Assembly (NCBI GenBank): GCA_937926445.1
Contig: CALBAK010000089.1
Coordinates: forward strand, 1-57,043
Origin: an uncultured Alphaproteobacteria bacterium
Lineage (GTDB): Bacteria; Pseudomonadota; Alphaproteobacteria; Geminicoccales; Geminicoccaceae
Direction: 5' to 3'
DNA length: 57,043 nt
Shown: positions 1 to 8,320 of the stretch, in pieces
Numbering within the stretch: the first letter of the stretch is position 1
Layout: each line of letters starts with the position of its first letter
Position numbers and translations under genes: made by a program
Notes under the pieces: model-generated
What the model was told of the DNA's origin: nothing
Seen by the model: only the letters and a program-made list of their open reading frames with translations
Databases searched by the model: none

Positions 1-17
1 CATTCTGGAGAACGCCC

Positions 18-419
18 ATGCCGCGTCTCGCCGCCGCCGTCGTCCGAGCCGCGACGCCGGACCGGCCGCTCGACGAGGCGGCGGTCGTCGCCAAGGCGGT
101 GGCGCGCGCCGCCGACCGGCTCGGCCTCGCCAACCGCGAGCTCGCCGGCATCCTAGGGCTCTCCGAAGCCAGCGTCTCGCGCCTGCGCCGCGGCGCCTTC
201 GCGCCCGCGCGCGACAGCAAGGCCTTCGAGCTCGCGGTCCTGTTCGTGCGCCTGTTCCGCGCCCTCGATGCCGTGGTGGGCGGCGACGAGGCGGTGGCGC
301 GCGCCTGGCTCCGCAGCCCCAACACCGCGCTCGAGGCCGTGCCGCTCGAGCGGATGGCCCGCATCACCGGGCTGCTCGATGTCCTGGCCTACCTGGACAG
401 CCGCCGCGCTCTCCTCTGA
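18..419 (+). CDS. Xre/MbcA/ParS-family antitoxin of a RES-Xre pair
   Basis: Antitoxin of a type II toxin-antitoxin module; it should bind and neutralise the RES toxin encoded directly downstream and repress their shared promoter. The 133-residue protein has a helix-turn-helix at about residues 38-60 (core LAGILGLSEASVSRLR) and a C-terminal toxin-binding MbcA/ParS (DUF2384-type) domain with the WLRSPNTAL and GLLDVLAYL segments. Length fits the family. GGAGAA lies a few bases before the ATG. The 3' end overlaps the toxin start. The promoter region is cut off by the window edge. Family assignment is firm; activity is inferred. Confidence 0.88.
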   Translation: MPRLAAAVVRAATPDRPLDEAAVVAKAVARAADRLGLANRELAGILGLSEASVSRLRRGAFAPARDSKAFELAVLFVRLFRALDAVVGGDEAVARAWLRSPNTALEAVPLERMARITGLLDVLAYLDSRRALL

Positions 420-1179
420 GGCCCGCGCCTTCGCGGGCGAGGGCTGGCGGCTCGTGGAGGCGCAGCACCACGTGGCGACCATGAAGCTCGTCGACACGGC
501 CGCCGAGCAGGCGATCCTCGAACAGGCGATCGAGGCCACCAAGCCCCTGGTCCCGCAGCCCTGCCGGCACCTGCACTATCTGTTGGCAGCCCCCTTCCGC
601 TACCGCCCGGCGCCAGTGGGCTCGCGGTTCCGGAAACCCGGCGACCCGCGCGGCGTCCTCTACGCCGCCCGCGCCGAGACCACGGCAGTCGCCGAGATCG
701 CCTTCTGGCGCCTCCTCTTCTTCGCCGAATCGCCGGACACCCCCTGGCCCGGGGCGCCGTTGCAGCTCACCGCCTTCGCGCTCGCGCTCGCGACCGGGCG
801 CAGCCTCGCGCTGGCCGAGCCGCCGCTCGACCGCTACCTCGCCTTCTGGACCGACCCGGTCGACTACGGCCCCACGCAGGATCTGGCCGAAGCGGCGCGC
901 GCCGCGGCCATCGCGCTCCTGCGCTACCCCTCGGTGCGCGATCCTGCGGGCGGGGAGAACCTCGCCGTGCTCGACTGCGCGGCTTTCGCCCGAGCCGAAC
1001 CCGGCGAGCTTCGGACCTGGCATCTGCTGCTCGATCCGAACGGCGCCCGGGCGGTGCGCGAGATGCCGAAGGAGCGGCTCGGCTTCGACCGCACCACCTT
1101 CGCCCGCGATCCGCGGATCGCCACCATGCGCTGGGAGCGGCCGCCGCCGAAGCCGCAGGGGATACGGCCCCGAGCCTGA
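379..1179 (+). CDS. RES-domain toxin (NAD-targeting family)
   Basis: Toxin partner of the preceding Xre antitoxin. Known RES toxins act by depleting cellular NAD+; the substrate here is inferred from family. The RES fold spans about residues 30-230, with conserved blocks GSRFRKPG, GVLYAARAETTAVAEIAF and FFAESPDTPWP carrying the Arg, Tyr and Glu residues typical of the active site. I chose the ATG at 379, which overlaps the antitoxin by 41 bases, because homology to RES proteins already begins before the next ATG at 481 (the TAAALSSEARAFAG and GWRLVEAQH segment is typical of these N-termini). That gives 266 residues. A GTG at 454 is an alternative start. Confidence 0.87.
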   Translation: MSWPTWTAAALSSEARAFAGEGWRLVEAQHHVATMKLVDTAAEQAILEQAIEATKPLVPQPCRHLHYLLAAPFRYRPAPVGSRFRKPGDPRGVLYAARAETTAVAEIAFWRLLFFAESPDTPWPGAPLQLTAFALALATGRSLALAEPPLDRYLAFWTDPVDYGPTQDLAEAARAAAIALLRYPSVRDPAGGENLAVLDCAAFARAEPGELRTWHLLLDPNGARAVREMPKERLGFDRTTFARDPRIATMRWERPPPKPQGIRPRA

Positions 1180-1267
1180 CGGCCTCGCCCCGCACGAGCC
1201 GGCCCCGGCGACCTCGGGGATCCACAGCGACTCTGCTCGCGCAGCCGGTCGGGGCCGACGGCCGGCG

Positions 1268-1295
1268 TTGACACATTGGCCTTCGAACATAAAAT
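1268..1295 (+). promoter_or_regulatory. Sigma-70-type promoter for the 1331 gene
   Basis: TTGACA at 1268-1273 and TAAAAT at 1290-1295 are separated by 16 bases. This is the closest match to the housekeeping consensus seen in the window and sits in an AT-rich island between two GC-rich genes. Predicted transcription starts near 1302, about 29 bases before the ATG at 1331. Confidence 0.7.
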
Positions 1296-1330
1296 AGGAT
1301 TAAAGACCACAAAGCGGCCGGGTAATAAAA

Positions 1331-2635
1331 ATGTCTTCCTCCACCAGCGAACCGCGTCGCCCGGCTTCCGCCGCGCGCGCCGAAGCCTCCCGCCGCAACG
1401 GCGCCCGCTCCCGCGGGCCGGTCACGGCCGCGGGCAAGGCGCGCGCGTCGAGGAACGCGCTCCGCCACGGGCTCACCGCCTCCGTCCACCTCGTCACCCG
1501 CGGCGAGGATCCCGAGGCCCTGACCGCGCTCCGTGAGGGCCTGCGCGAGGAACTCGGCGCCCGCGGCCTGCTCGCCTCCTGCCTCGCCGACCGGCTCGCT
1601 GTCGCGATCTGGAAGCTGGCCCGCGCCGACCGGCTCGAGGCCACCCTCGCCACGATCGAGCCGCGTTGCCCGACCGGCCGGCTCTTTCCCGAACCCGGGC
1701 TGCCCCGCCTGCTCTCGCGACTCCCAGAACTCTCCCTCCTGCTGCGCTACCAGGCCCAGTTCGGCCGCGAGCTGCAGCGCCTCTTGCGCCTGCTGAACGA
1801 TCCCGCCTTCGCTCCTCTGCTCGACGCAGCGGCCGAGCCCGATCCCACCGATCCGGCCGAGGCGGAGGACGCGGCGAGTGCACCGAGCGGGTCGGGCGAG
1901 GTCGCATGGCCCGAAGCGGCGGCCGAATGCACCCCGTTCGGAGCCTCGGCCGATCCGACGCCCGACGCCACGCCGGCGACCGAGGCTCCTGATCCGGCCA
2001 GTGGCTCGGCGCGCGGACCGGCCGTCGTCGACGCGTCGGCCCCACTCGCCGCTCCCCTGCCGCCCGACGCGCAGCCCCCGACCGAGCGGTCCGCCGGCCC
2101 GACCGCGACCCTGCCGAACGGGCGGGCGGATGCGCCCCTCGGGCCCCGAACCGTCGCCGACCGGCTGCTCCTTCGCGGCGATCTCGCGGGTTTCCTCCGC
2201 CTGCAGCGCGACCTCGACCGGTCGCCCGCCGCGTTACGCGAGCTCTTCGCATGCGGCCCGGGCTCCGCTTCCGGATCGCTCCCGCCGGTGGCCGCGGCTG
2301 GGGCGACCGGCCCGGTCGGCGCGCCCGCAGCGAGCCGAGCGTGCCCGCCCCAAAGCGCAGCCGACTCCGCGTTCGCCGAACGGCTTCGAAACGAACCCGA
2401 GCCCACCTTCGCCCCGCCCGCCTCGTCCCCTGCCTCCTTTACCTCGTTCTCGACTTTCGACCCCTCTTCCGTCGTGGTCGGGCCCCGACCCGACCATCCA
2501 GCGTCGTCCTCGGGCGAAGACCCGAGGACCCAGGAGACCCGGATGGCTGGCTCTGCGGCCGACCACGAGGACGGACGCTACGGCCGGGCCGACCCGCCCG
2601 GGCCGCCGGTTGCCCTTCCGGCCCGTCGGCCCTAG
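1331..2635 (+). CDS. Conserved protein of unknown function with NALRHGL N-terminal motif
   Basis: The 434-residue product has a conserved N-terminus (residues 15-50) with SRRNGARSRGPVT, GKARASRNALRHGL; this motif recurs in many uncharacterised proteobacterial and planctomycete proteins, often in multiple copies per genome. Residues 60-160 form a probably helical domain rich in Leu and Arg. From about residue 165 the chain becomes low-complexity, dominated by Pro, Ala, Ser and Glu, and probably disordered. A near-consensus promoter precedes it. It lies between the toxin-antitoxin pair and cysK, on the same strand but with no shared pathway visible. I cannot assign a function. The frame is supported by the N-terminal motif; the tail rests on the open frame alone. 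Confidence 0.7.
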   Translation: MSSSTSEPRRPASAARAEASRRNGARSRGPVTAAGKARASRNALRHGLTASVHLVTRGEDPEALTALREGLREELGARGLLASCLADRLAVAIWKLARADRLEATLATIEPRCPTGRLFPEPGLPRLLSRLPELSLLLRYQAQFGRELQRLLRLLNDPAFAPLLDAAAEPDPTDPAEAEDAASAPSGSGEVAWPEAAAECTPFGASADPTPDATPATEAPDPASGSARGPAVVDASAPLAAPLPPDAQPPTERSAGPTATLPNGRADAPLGPRTVADRLLLRGDLAGFLRLQRDLDRSPAALRELFACGPGSASGSLPPVAAAGATGPVGAPAASRACPPQSAADSAFAERLRNEPEPTFAPPASSPASFTSFSTFDPSSVVVGPRPDHPASSSGEDPRTQETRMAGSAADHEDGRYGRADPPGPPVALPARRP

Positions 2636-2668
2636 AGGCGGGGGCGAGGAGGCTCGGGAGATCCCGCC

Positions 2669-3676
2669 ATGGCCGCCGACATCCGCGCCGATTTCACGAA
2701 GCTCGTCGGCAACACTCCGCTCGTCCGCCTCAAGAAGGCCTCGACCGCCACGGGCTGCGAAATCCTCGCCAAGTGCGAGTTCTTGAACCCTGGCGGTAGT
2801 GTGAAAGACCGGGCGGCGCTCGCCATCGTCGAGGACGCCGAGCGCAAGGGGCTCTTGCGGCCCGGTGGCGTCATCGTCGAAGGCACTGCCGGCAACACGG
2901 GCATCGGCCTGGCACTCGTGGGCAATGTGCGTGGTTATCGCACGGTGATCGTGATGCCCGAGACGCAGAGCCAGGAAAAGAAGGACATGCTCCGGCTCCT
3001 CGGTGCCGACCTTCGCCTCGTGCCGGCCGTACCCTACAAGGACCCCAACAATTACGTGAAGGTCGCGGGTCGGCTCGCCGAAGAGCTCGCCAAAACCGAA
3101 CCCAACGGGGCGATCTGGGCCAACCAGTTCGACAACGTCGCCAACCGCGACGGCCATTACCGCACGACCGGGCCGGAGATCTGGGAGCAGACCGGCGGCC
3201 GGATCGACGCCTTCACCTGTGCCGTGGGCACGGGCGGCACGCTCGCCGGTGTCGCGATGTTCCTCAAGGAGCGCAAGCCCTCGATCCGGATCGTCTGTGC
3301 CGATCCGATGGGGGCCGCGCTCTATTCCTGGTACAAGCGCGGGGTGCTCGAGGCCACGGGCAGCTCGATCACGGAAGGCATCGGCCAGGGCCGGATCACG
3401 AGGAATCTCGAGGGTGCCCCGATCGACGATGCGGTCCAGATCCCGGACGAGGAGGCGCTGCCGATCGTCTTCGATCTGGTCAAGGAGGAAGGGCTCGTCG
3501 TGGGCGGCTCCTCCGGTGTCAACGTGGCGGGTGCGATCCGGGTGGCGAAGGAACTCGGCCCCGGGCACACGGTCGTGACGATCTTGTGCGATTGGGGCAC
3601 GCGCTATCAGAGCCGGCTGTTCAACCCGGCCTTCCTGCGCGAGAAAGGCCTGCCGGTGCCCGCCTGGCTCGCCTGA
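2669..3676 (+). CDS. cysK: Cysteine synthase (O-acetylserine sulfhydrylase)
   Basis: PLP-dependent enzyme making L-cysteine from O-acetylserine and sulfide in the cytoplasm. The PLP lysine is K46 in NPGGSVKDR; the substrate loop EGTAGNTGIG is at about 71-80; GGSSGVNVAGA near residue 290 closes the PLP site. At 335 residues the length matches the family. ATG at 2669 is preceded by GGGAG. The next gene, sseA, also handles sulfur and follows after 44 bases, so the two may be co-transcribed. The TAGNTGIGLA wording is closer to the CBS-like cysteine synthase subgroup than to classical enterobacterial CysK, so a broader beta-replacement activity is possible. Confidence 0.93.
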   Translation: MAADIRADFTKLVGNTPLVRLKKASTATGCEILAKCEFLNPGGSVKDRAALAIVEDAERKGLLRPGGVIVEGTAGNTGIGLALVGNVRGYRTVIVMPETQSQEKKDMLRLLGADLRLVPAVPYKDPNNYVKVAGRLAEELAKTEPNGAIWANQFDNVANRDGHYRTTGPEIWEQTGGRIDAFTCAVGTGGTLAGVAMFLKERKPSIRIVCADPMGAALYSWYKRGVLEATGSSITEGIGQGRITRNLEGAPIDDAVQIPDEEALPIVFDLVKEEGLVVGGSSGVNVAGAIRVAKELGPGHTVVTILCDWGTRYQSRLFNPAFLREKGLPVPAWLA

Positions 3677-3720
3677 TCCGCCCCGCGCGACCGTTTTCCG
3701 AGACCGATCCGGAGCCCCGA

Positions 3721-4554
3721 ATGAGCGCCCTCGTCTCCACCGACTGGCTCGCCGAGCGCCTGACCGCACCCGACGTCCGGGTGGTGGACGCCACCTGGGT
3801 CATGCCCGATTCGGGCAGGAACGCGCGCGCCGAGTACGAAGCCGCGCACATCCCGGGCGCGGTCTATTTCGACATCGACGAGATCTGCGACGAGACGAGC
3901 CCCTATCCGCACATGGTGCCGTCCGCTGCCAAGTTCAGCGCGAAAGTCAGAAAGCTCGGGCTCGGCGACGGCGTGACGGTCGTCGTCTACGACTCGAACC
4001 GGTTCTGCGCCTCGGCCCGGGTCTGGTGGATGTTCCGCCTGTTCGGCCACGAGGCGGTCGTCGTGCTCGACGGCGGCATGGAGCGCTGGAAGGCCGAGGG
4101 CCGGCCGCTCGAAGACCTGCCGGCGCGGCCGCGCGAGCGGCATCTGACCGCCCGACAGAACAATCTCCTGCTGCGCGAACTCGACCAGATGCGCGCCAAC
4201 CTCGCGAGCCGGCGCGAGCAGGTGGTCGACACCCGCTCGGCCGGCCGCTTCCGCGGCGAACTCCCGGAGCCGCGGCCGGGCCTGCGCTCGGGCCACATCC
4301 CGGGCAGCCTCAACGTGCCTTATGCCGATCTGATCGCCGCCGACGGAAGGCTCAAGCCGCCCGCCGAGCTCAGGCCCCTTTTCGTGCGCGCCGGGGTCGA
4401 CCTCGCCCGCCCGATCACCTGCACCTGCGGCTCGGGCGTGTCGGCGGCGGTGGCGGCCCTCGCTCTCTTCGAGCTCGGCCGTTCGGACGTGGCGGTCTAC
4501 GACGGTTCCTGGAGCGAATGGGGTGCCCAGCCCGATACCCCGGTCGAGCGCTGA
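3721..4554 (+). CDS. sseA: 3-mercaptopyruvate sulfurtransferase
   Basis: Two-domain rhodanese-fold enzyme of 277 residues that transfers sulfane sulfur from 3-mercaptopyruvate (or thiosulfate) to acceptors such as cyanide or thiols. The N-terminal inactive rhodanese domain covers about residues 5-125 and the catalytic domain about 155-270. The active-site loop CGSGVSA, with its Cys near residue 236, matches the CG[S/T]GV[T/S]A form of mercaptopyruvate sulfurtransferases rather than the CRxGx[R/T] form of thiosulfate enzymes. The frame is open upstream to 3586, but the ATG at 3721 starts at the family N-terminus (STDWLAERL). It follows cysK and converges with the GNAT gene. Confidence 0.92.
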   Translation: MSALVSTDWLAERLTAPDVRVVDATWVMPDSGRNARAEYEAAHIPGAVYFDIDEICDETSPYPHMVPSAAKFSAKVRKLGLGDGVTVVVYDSNRFCASARVWWMFRLFGHEAVVVLDGGMERWKAEGRPLEDLPARPRERHLTARQNNLLLRELDQMRANLASRREQVVDTRSAGRFRGELPEPRPGLRSGHIPGSLNVPYADLIAADGRLKPPAELRPLFVRAGVDLARPITCTCGSGVSAAVAALALFELGRSDVAVYDGSWSEWGAQPDTPVER

Positions 4555-4603
4555 GTGTGCTGCCGCACGCTGCCGCGCCGACCCGCTCGACGGCCGGGCT
4601 CGA

Positions 4604-5221
4604 TCAGCTCGCCGGCTCGATCAGCGGCACGTGAGGTGCGGCCGTGCGCGGCAAGAGGCCCCCAAGGCGCGGATCCTCGAAGACTTCGACCGCCAGCTTG
4701 TAGGGCCGGAAGCCCGAGCGGAGGTAGAAAGCGAGGGCTCCGGGATGATCGAAGTGGCAGGTGTGTACCCAGATACGTCGCACATCCGGGCGGAAGGCGC
4801 GCTCGAGCGCGCGGGCCATGAGCCAGCGTCCGGCACCGGTCCCGATCGCTTCCGGCACCAGGCCGAAGAAGGCGAGCTCGCATTCCCCGAAGCTGCGGAA
4901 GTCGAGCTCGAGGATGCCGATCGGCTCGCCCGATCGCTCGGGCAGCCAGACCTCGAGGCCCGGATCGTGCAGGACCGCGGCGAGCGCCGCCTCGTCGAGC
5001 AGGAGCCGCGAGCACCAGAGCCAGGACTCGCCGATCCGCCGATAGAGCGCGCGATAGGCCGCGGGATCGGGTCGCTTCCAGAAGCGCAGCGCGAGGTCCG
5101 GTCGGTCGGGGACCGGCCGCGCGGGCGGCGGCGCCCGCACCTCGAGATAGGTCACGAGCGTGGCGAGCCGCCCGGGCGGCAGGTCGAAATAGCCGAGCCC
5201 GTCGAGCACCGGCCGGCTCAA
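4604..5221 (-). CDS. GNAT-family N-acetyltransferase
   Basis: Acetyl-CoA-dependent acetyltransferase fold of 205 residues; substrate unknown. The N-terminal segment GYFDLPPGRLATLVTYLE is typical of an alphaproteobacterial GNAT subgroup. The core is at about residues 45-190, with the acetyl-CoA loop region near PEAIGTGAGRWLMARAL and the C-terminal ALAFYLRSGFRPY motif. I place the start at a TTG overlapping the stop of the upstream hydrolase (TTGA), with GAGGT seven bases before; a GTG at 5209 is the alternative. It is the last gene of the rlpA-to-GNAT minus-strand operon. The same frame stays open to 5815, but that part lies inside the hydrolase gene and is not coding. Confidence 0.82.
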   Translation of the reverse strand: MSRPVLDGLGYFDLPPGRLATLVTYLEVRAPPPARPVPDRPDLALRFWKRPDPAAYRALYRRIGESWLWCSRLLLDEAALAAVLHDPGLEVWLPERSGEPIGILELDFRSFGECELAFFGLVPEAIGTGAGRWLMARALERAFRPDVRRIWVHTCHFDHPGALAFYLRSGFRPYKLAVEVFEDPRLGGLLPRTAAPHVPLIEPAS

Positions 5222-5988
5222 GCCCGTACCTCGAGGACGAGGCCGTCGTGGGCCGGCAGCACACCCGCGGGCAGCCGCTCGCACCAATCGGCGTAGGAGA
5301 GCTCGTGGTTCATGTGGGTGAGGACGGCGCGCTTCGGACCGACCCGCTCGATCCAGGAGAGGGTGAGGGCGAGATGAGCGTGACTGGGGTGCGGCCTTTC
5401 GCGCAGACAGTCGACGATCCAGCACTCGACCCCACGCAGGGTGTCGAAAGCCGAAGCGTCGAGCCCGTCGGTGTCGGTCGCATAGGCGAAGCGGCCGATG
5501 CGGAAACCCCAGCTCTCGCCACGGCCGTGGCGCTGGCGGAAGGGCCGGATCTCGACCCCGGCGACCTCGAAGGGACCGTCGAAGGCGTGCGGCTCGAGTT
5601 CGGGGCGCCAATAGCCGAACTCGCTGCGGCCGCCCTCGAAGACGTACGGAAAGCGGGCGCGGATCCGCTCGAAGACGGTCGCATGGGCGAAGGTCGGGAT
5701 CGCCCGCATGACGATGTTGTTGATCGCCCGCAGATCGTCGATGCCGTGGAGATGGTCGGCGTGGGCGTGGGTGTAGAGCAGCGCGTCGATCGCCGAGATA
5801 CGAGCATCGAGGCATTGCTGACGCAGGTCGGGACCGGTGTCGACCAGGATGCGCACGCCCGCGACCTCGACCAGGATCGAGCAGCGCCGGCGCTTGTCGC
5901 GCGGGTCCGACGAACGGCAGACCCGGCAGTCGCAGCCGATCTGCGGGACGCCCGAGGAGGTGCCGCAGCCCAGGACCGTGACCTTCAT
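5218..5988 (-). CDS. Metallo-beta-lactamase-fold hydrolase (PhnP-like)
   Basis: Zinc-dependent hydrolase of 256 residues, related to phosphoribosyl cyclic phosphodiesterases of the PhnP group. The N-terminus carries GCGTSSGVPQIGCDCRVC, whose cysteines are typical of this subgroup; the metal motif is HAHADHLHG at about residues 75-83; further ligands are in RQRHGRG and the C-terminal LTHMNHE. The true substrate is unknown. The gene overlaps tatD upstream by ATGA and the GNAT gene downstream by TTGA, so all three are translationally coupled. This tatD-MBL pairing after metG recurs in alphaproteobacteria. Confidence 0.9.
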   Translation of the reverse strand: MKVTVLGCGTSSGVPQIGCDCRVCRSSDPRDKRRRCSILVEVAGVRILVDTGPDLRQQCLDARISAIDALLYTHAHADHLHGIDDLRAINNIVMRAIPTFAHATVFERIRARFPYVFEGGRSEFGYWRPELEPHAFDGPFEVAGVEIRPFRQRHGRGESWGFRIGRFAYATDTDGLDASAFDTLRGVECWIVDCLRERPHPSHAHLALTLSWIERVGPKRAVLTHMNHELSYADWCERLPAGVLPAHDGLVLEVRA

Positions 5989-6776
5989 GCGGCCCGCGCC
6001 AAGGGCCGCGCCTTCGTGCAGAGGGCGAAGAAGGCGGCCGTGGTGACCCGCTCGACCTCGGCCACGGCCACGGCCTTGAGCTTCGCCATGACTTCGGCGG
6101 TGTGCACGGTGAAGGCGGGTTCGTTGATCTTGCCGCGGTGCGGGACAGGGGCGAGGTAGGGTGCGTCCGTCTCGAGCAGGCAGCGCTCGAGCGGCACGTC
6201 CTTCACGATCGCCCGGATCTCCTCGGAGCGCTTGAAAGTGAGGATGCCGCCGATGCCGAGATGGAGACCTAGCGCGAGGGCCCGCTCGGCGAGCCGCCGC
6301 GAGGAGCTGAAGCAGTGGATCACGCCGGAAAACGGCCCCTTCGCCATTTCCTCCTCGAGGATGGCGATCGTCGCCTCGTCGGCGTCGCGGGTGTGGACGA
6401 CGAGCGGCAGGCCGGTGATCCGACAGGCCTCGATATGCGTGCGGAAGCTGCGTGCCTGGGCGTCGCGCGGGGCGCGGTCGTAGTAGAAGTCGAGCCCGGT
6501 CTCGCCGATCGCCACGACCTTGGGGTGCCGGGCCGCCTCGATCAGCGGGCCCGGGTCCGAGAGCCCCTCCTCGCCGGCGTGGTGCGGGTGGATGCCTACT
6601 GCCGCCCAGACCTCTGGCCAGCGTTCGGCGATCGCGATCGCCCGCCCCCAGCCCTCGCGCGTGGTGCCGATCGTGAGCATGGCGCCGATGCCGGCTGCAC
6701 GGGCCAGCTCGATCACCTCGGCCTCGCGCTCGGCGAGACCCGGATGGTCGAGGTGGCAGTGACTGTCGACGATCAC
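5985..6776 (-). CDS. tatD: TatD-family metal-dependent deoxyribonuclease
   Basis: TIM-barrel metallohydrolase of 263 residues; TatD proteins act as 3'-5' exonucleases or AP endonucleases in DNA repair and turnover. Metal and active-site motifs are in order: DSHCHLD near the N-terminus, the GETGLDFYY strand, HTRDAD, IHCFSSS and the C-terminal ETDAPYLAPVPHRGK. The start is a GTG that overlaps the metG stop (GTGA), and its own stop overlaps the next ATG (ATGA). A much longer open frame continues upstream to 8489, but it is the shadow of metG. Confidence 0.93.
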   Translation of the reverse strand: MIVDSHCHLDHPGLAEREAEVIELARAAGIGAMLTIGTTREGWGRAIAIAERWPEVWAAVGIHPHHAGEEGLSDPGPLIEAARHPKVVAIGETGLDFYYDRAPRDAQARSFRTHIEACRITGLPLVVHTRDADEATIAILEEEMAKGPFSGVIHCFSSSRRLAERALALGLHLGIGGILTFKRSEEIRAIVKDVPLERCLLETDAPYLAPVPHRGKINEPAFTVHTAEVMAKLKAVAVAEVERVTTAAFFALCTKARPLARAA

Positions 6777-8320
6777 GGCGCGGCCTCGGCGATTCGCGGG
6801 AAGACGCCCTGGGGCCGCGGCAGGGGCGTGCCGGGGACGAGATGCGCCCCCTCGGGACCGAGGCTCGCGAACCGGCGGGCGGGCTCGCTCACGGCGAGCT
6901 GGTCGAGGATGCGCGAGGAGGCCGCCGGCATGAAGGGCAGCGTGGCAGTGGCAACGTGGCGGATCGTCTCGCAGGCTGTCCACAACACCGCCTCGAGCCG
7001 GACCGGGTCGTGCTTGGCGAGCGCCCAGGGGGCCTGGGCGTCGACGTAGCGATTGGCGCGGCCTACGACCTCGAAAATCGCTTCGAGGGCCTTGTGCGGG
7101 GCGATCTCGTCCATGGCCGCTCGAAGCGCCGGTACGATGCCGTGGGCGGCGGCCAGGAGCTCGTCGTCCTCGGGGGCGAGCGTTCCGGGATCGGGTACCC
7201 TCCCCTCGCAATTGCGCTGGACGAGCGTCAGCACCCGCTGGACGAGGTTGCCGTAGTCGTTGGCGAGATCGTGGTTGGCGCGCTTGAGCATGGCGGCGCG
7301 CGAGAAGTCGCCGTCGTTGCCGAAGGGCACCTCGCGCATCAGGAAATACCGGACCTGGTCGAGGCCGTAGCGTTCGACGAGCTCGAACGGGTCGATCACG
7401 TTGCCGAGCGACTTCGAGATCTTCTGGCCCTCGTTGGTCCACCAGCCGTGGGCGAAAACGCGCCGGGGTGGGGGCAGGCCTGCACTCATGAGGAAGGCGG
7501 GCCAATAGACCGCGTGGAAGCGGACGATGTCCTTGCCCACCACGTGCACATCGGCCGGCCAGAAGGTCGCGAAGAGCTCGCCTTCGGTGTCGGGGTAGCC
7601 GAGCGCGCTCAAGTAATTGGTGAGCGCGTCGAGCCAGACGTACATCACGTGCGCCGGATCGCCCGGCACGGGGATGCCCCAGCGGAAGCTCGTGCGGGAG
7701 ACCGACAGGTCCTGGAGCCCGCCCTTGACGAAACTGACCACCTCGTTCCTGCGCGAGGCCGGCATGACGGTCTGCGGGTGACTCTCGTAATAGGCCAGAA
7801 GCCGATCCTGCCAGGCCGAGAGGCGGAAGAAGTAGGAGGGTTCCTCGACCCATTCGACCGGCGCACCCGTCGGGGCCTTGCCGTCGACGAGCTCGCTCTC
7901 GGCGTAGAAGGCCTCGTCGCGCACCGAATACCAGCCGGCATAGGTGCCGAGATAGATGTCGCCGGCTTCGACGAGCTTCTGCCAGAGTGCGGTGACCGCC
8001 CGCTTGTGCCGCTCCTCGGTCGTGCGGATGAAATCGTCCGGGCTCGTGCCCATGACCTCGACCATCCGCCGGAAGCGCTGCGAGACCTCGTCGGTGAAGG
8101 CCTGCGGATCCTTGCCGGCGTCGCGAGCCGCCTTCTCCACCTTTTGGCCGTGTTCGTCGGTTCCGGTCAAAAACCGCACGCGGCGCCCGTCGAGCCGCAT
8201 GAAGCGGGCCAGCACGTCGCAGGCGAGCGTGGTGTAGGCGTGCCCGATGTGCGGGCTGTCGTTGACGTAGTAGATCGGCGAGGTGACGTAGAACGCGTCC
8301 CGCGCGGCCATCGGCCTCAC
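6773..8320 (-). CDS. metG: Methionyl-tRNA synthetase
   Basis: Class I aminoacyl-tRNA synthetase charging tRNA-Met. The HIGH motif is in SPHIGHAYTT near residue 25 and the KMSKS equivalent is KISKSLGNVIDP near residue 300. The anticodon-binding helical domain follows. At 515 residues it lacks the C-terminal tRNA-binding dimerisation domain found in longer MetG proteins, as is usual in this class. I use the GTG at 8320, whose GTGA overlaps the holB stop; an ATG at 8311 with GAGG five bases upstream is an equally credible start. Part of the dacA-tmk-holB-metG-tatD operon. Confidence 0.95.
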   Translation of the reverse strand: MRPMAARDAFYVTSPIYYVNDSPHIGHAYTTLACDVLARFMRLDGRRVRFLTGTDEHGQKVEKAARDAGKDPQAFTDEVSQRFRRMVEVMGTSPDDFIRTTEERHKRAVTALWQKLVEAGDIYLGTYAGWYSVRDEAFYAESELVDGKAPTGAPVEWVEEPSYFFRLSAWQDRLLAYYESHPQTVMPASRRNEVVSFVKGGLQDLSVSRTSFRWGIPVPGDPAHVMYVWLDALTNYLSALGYPDTEGELFATFWPADVHVVGKDIVRFHAVYWPAFLMSAGLPPPRRVFAHGWWTNEGQKISKSLGNVIDPFELVERYGLDQVRYFLMREVPFGNDGDFSRAAMLKRANHDLANDYGNLVQRVLTLVQRNCEGRVPDPGTLAPEDDELLAAAHGIVPALRAAMDEIAPHKALEAIFEVVGRANRYVDAQAPWALAKHDPVRLEAVLWTACETIRHVATATLPFMPAASSRILDQLAVSEPARRFASLGPEGAHLVPGTPLPRPQGVFPRIAEAAP

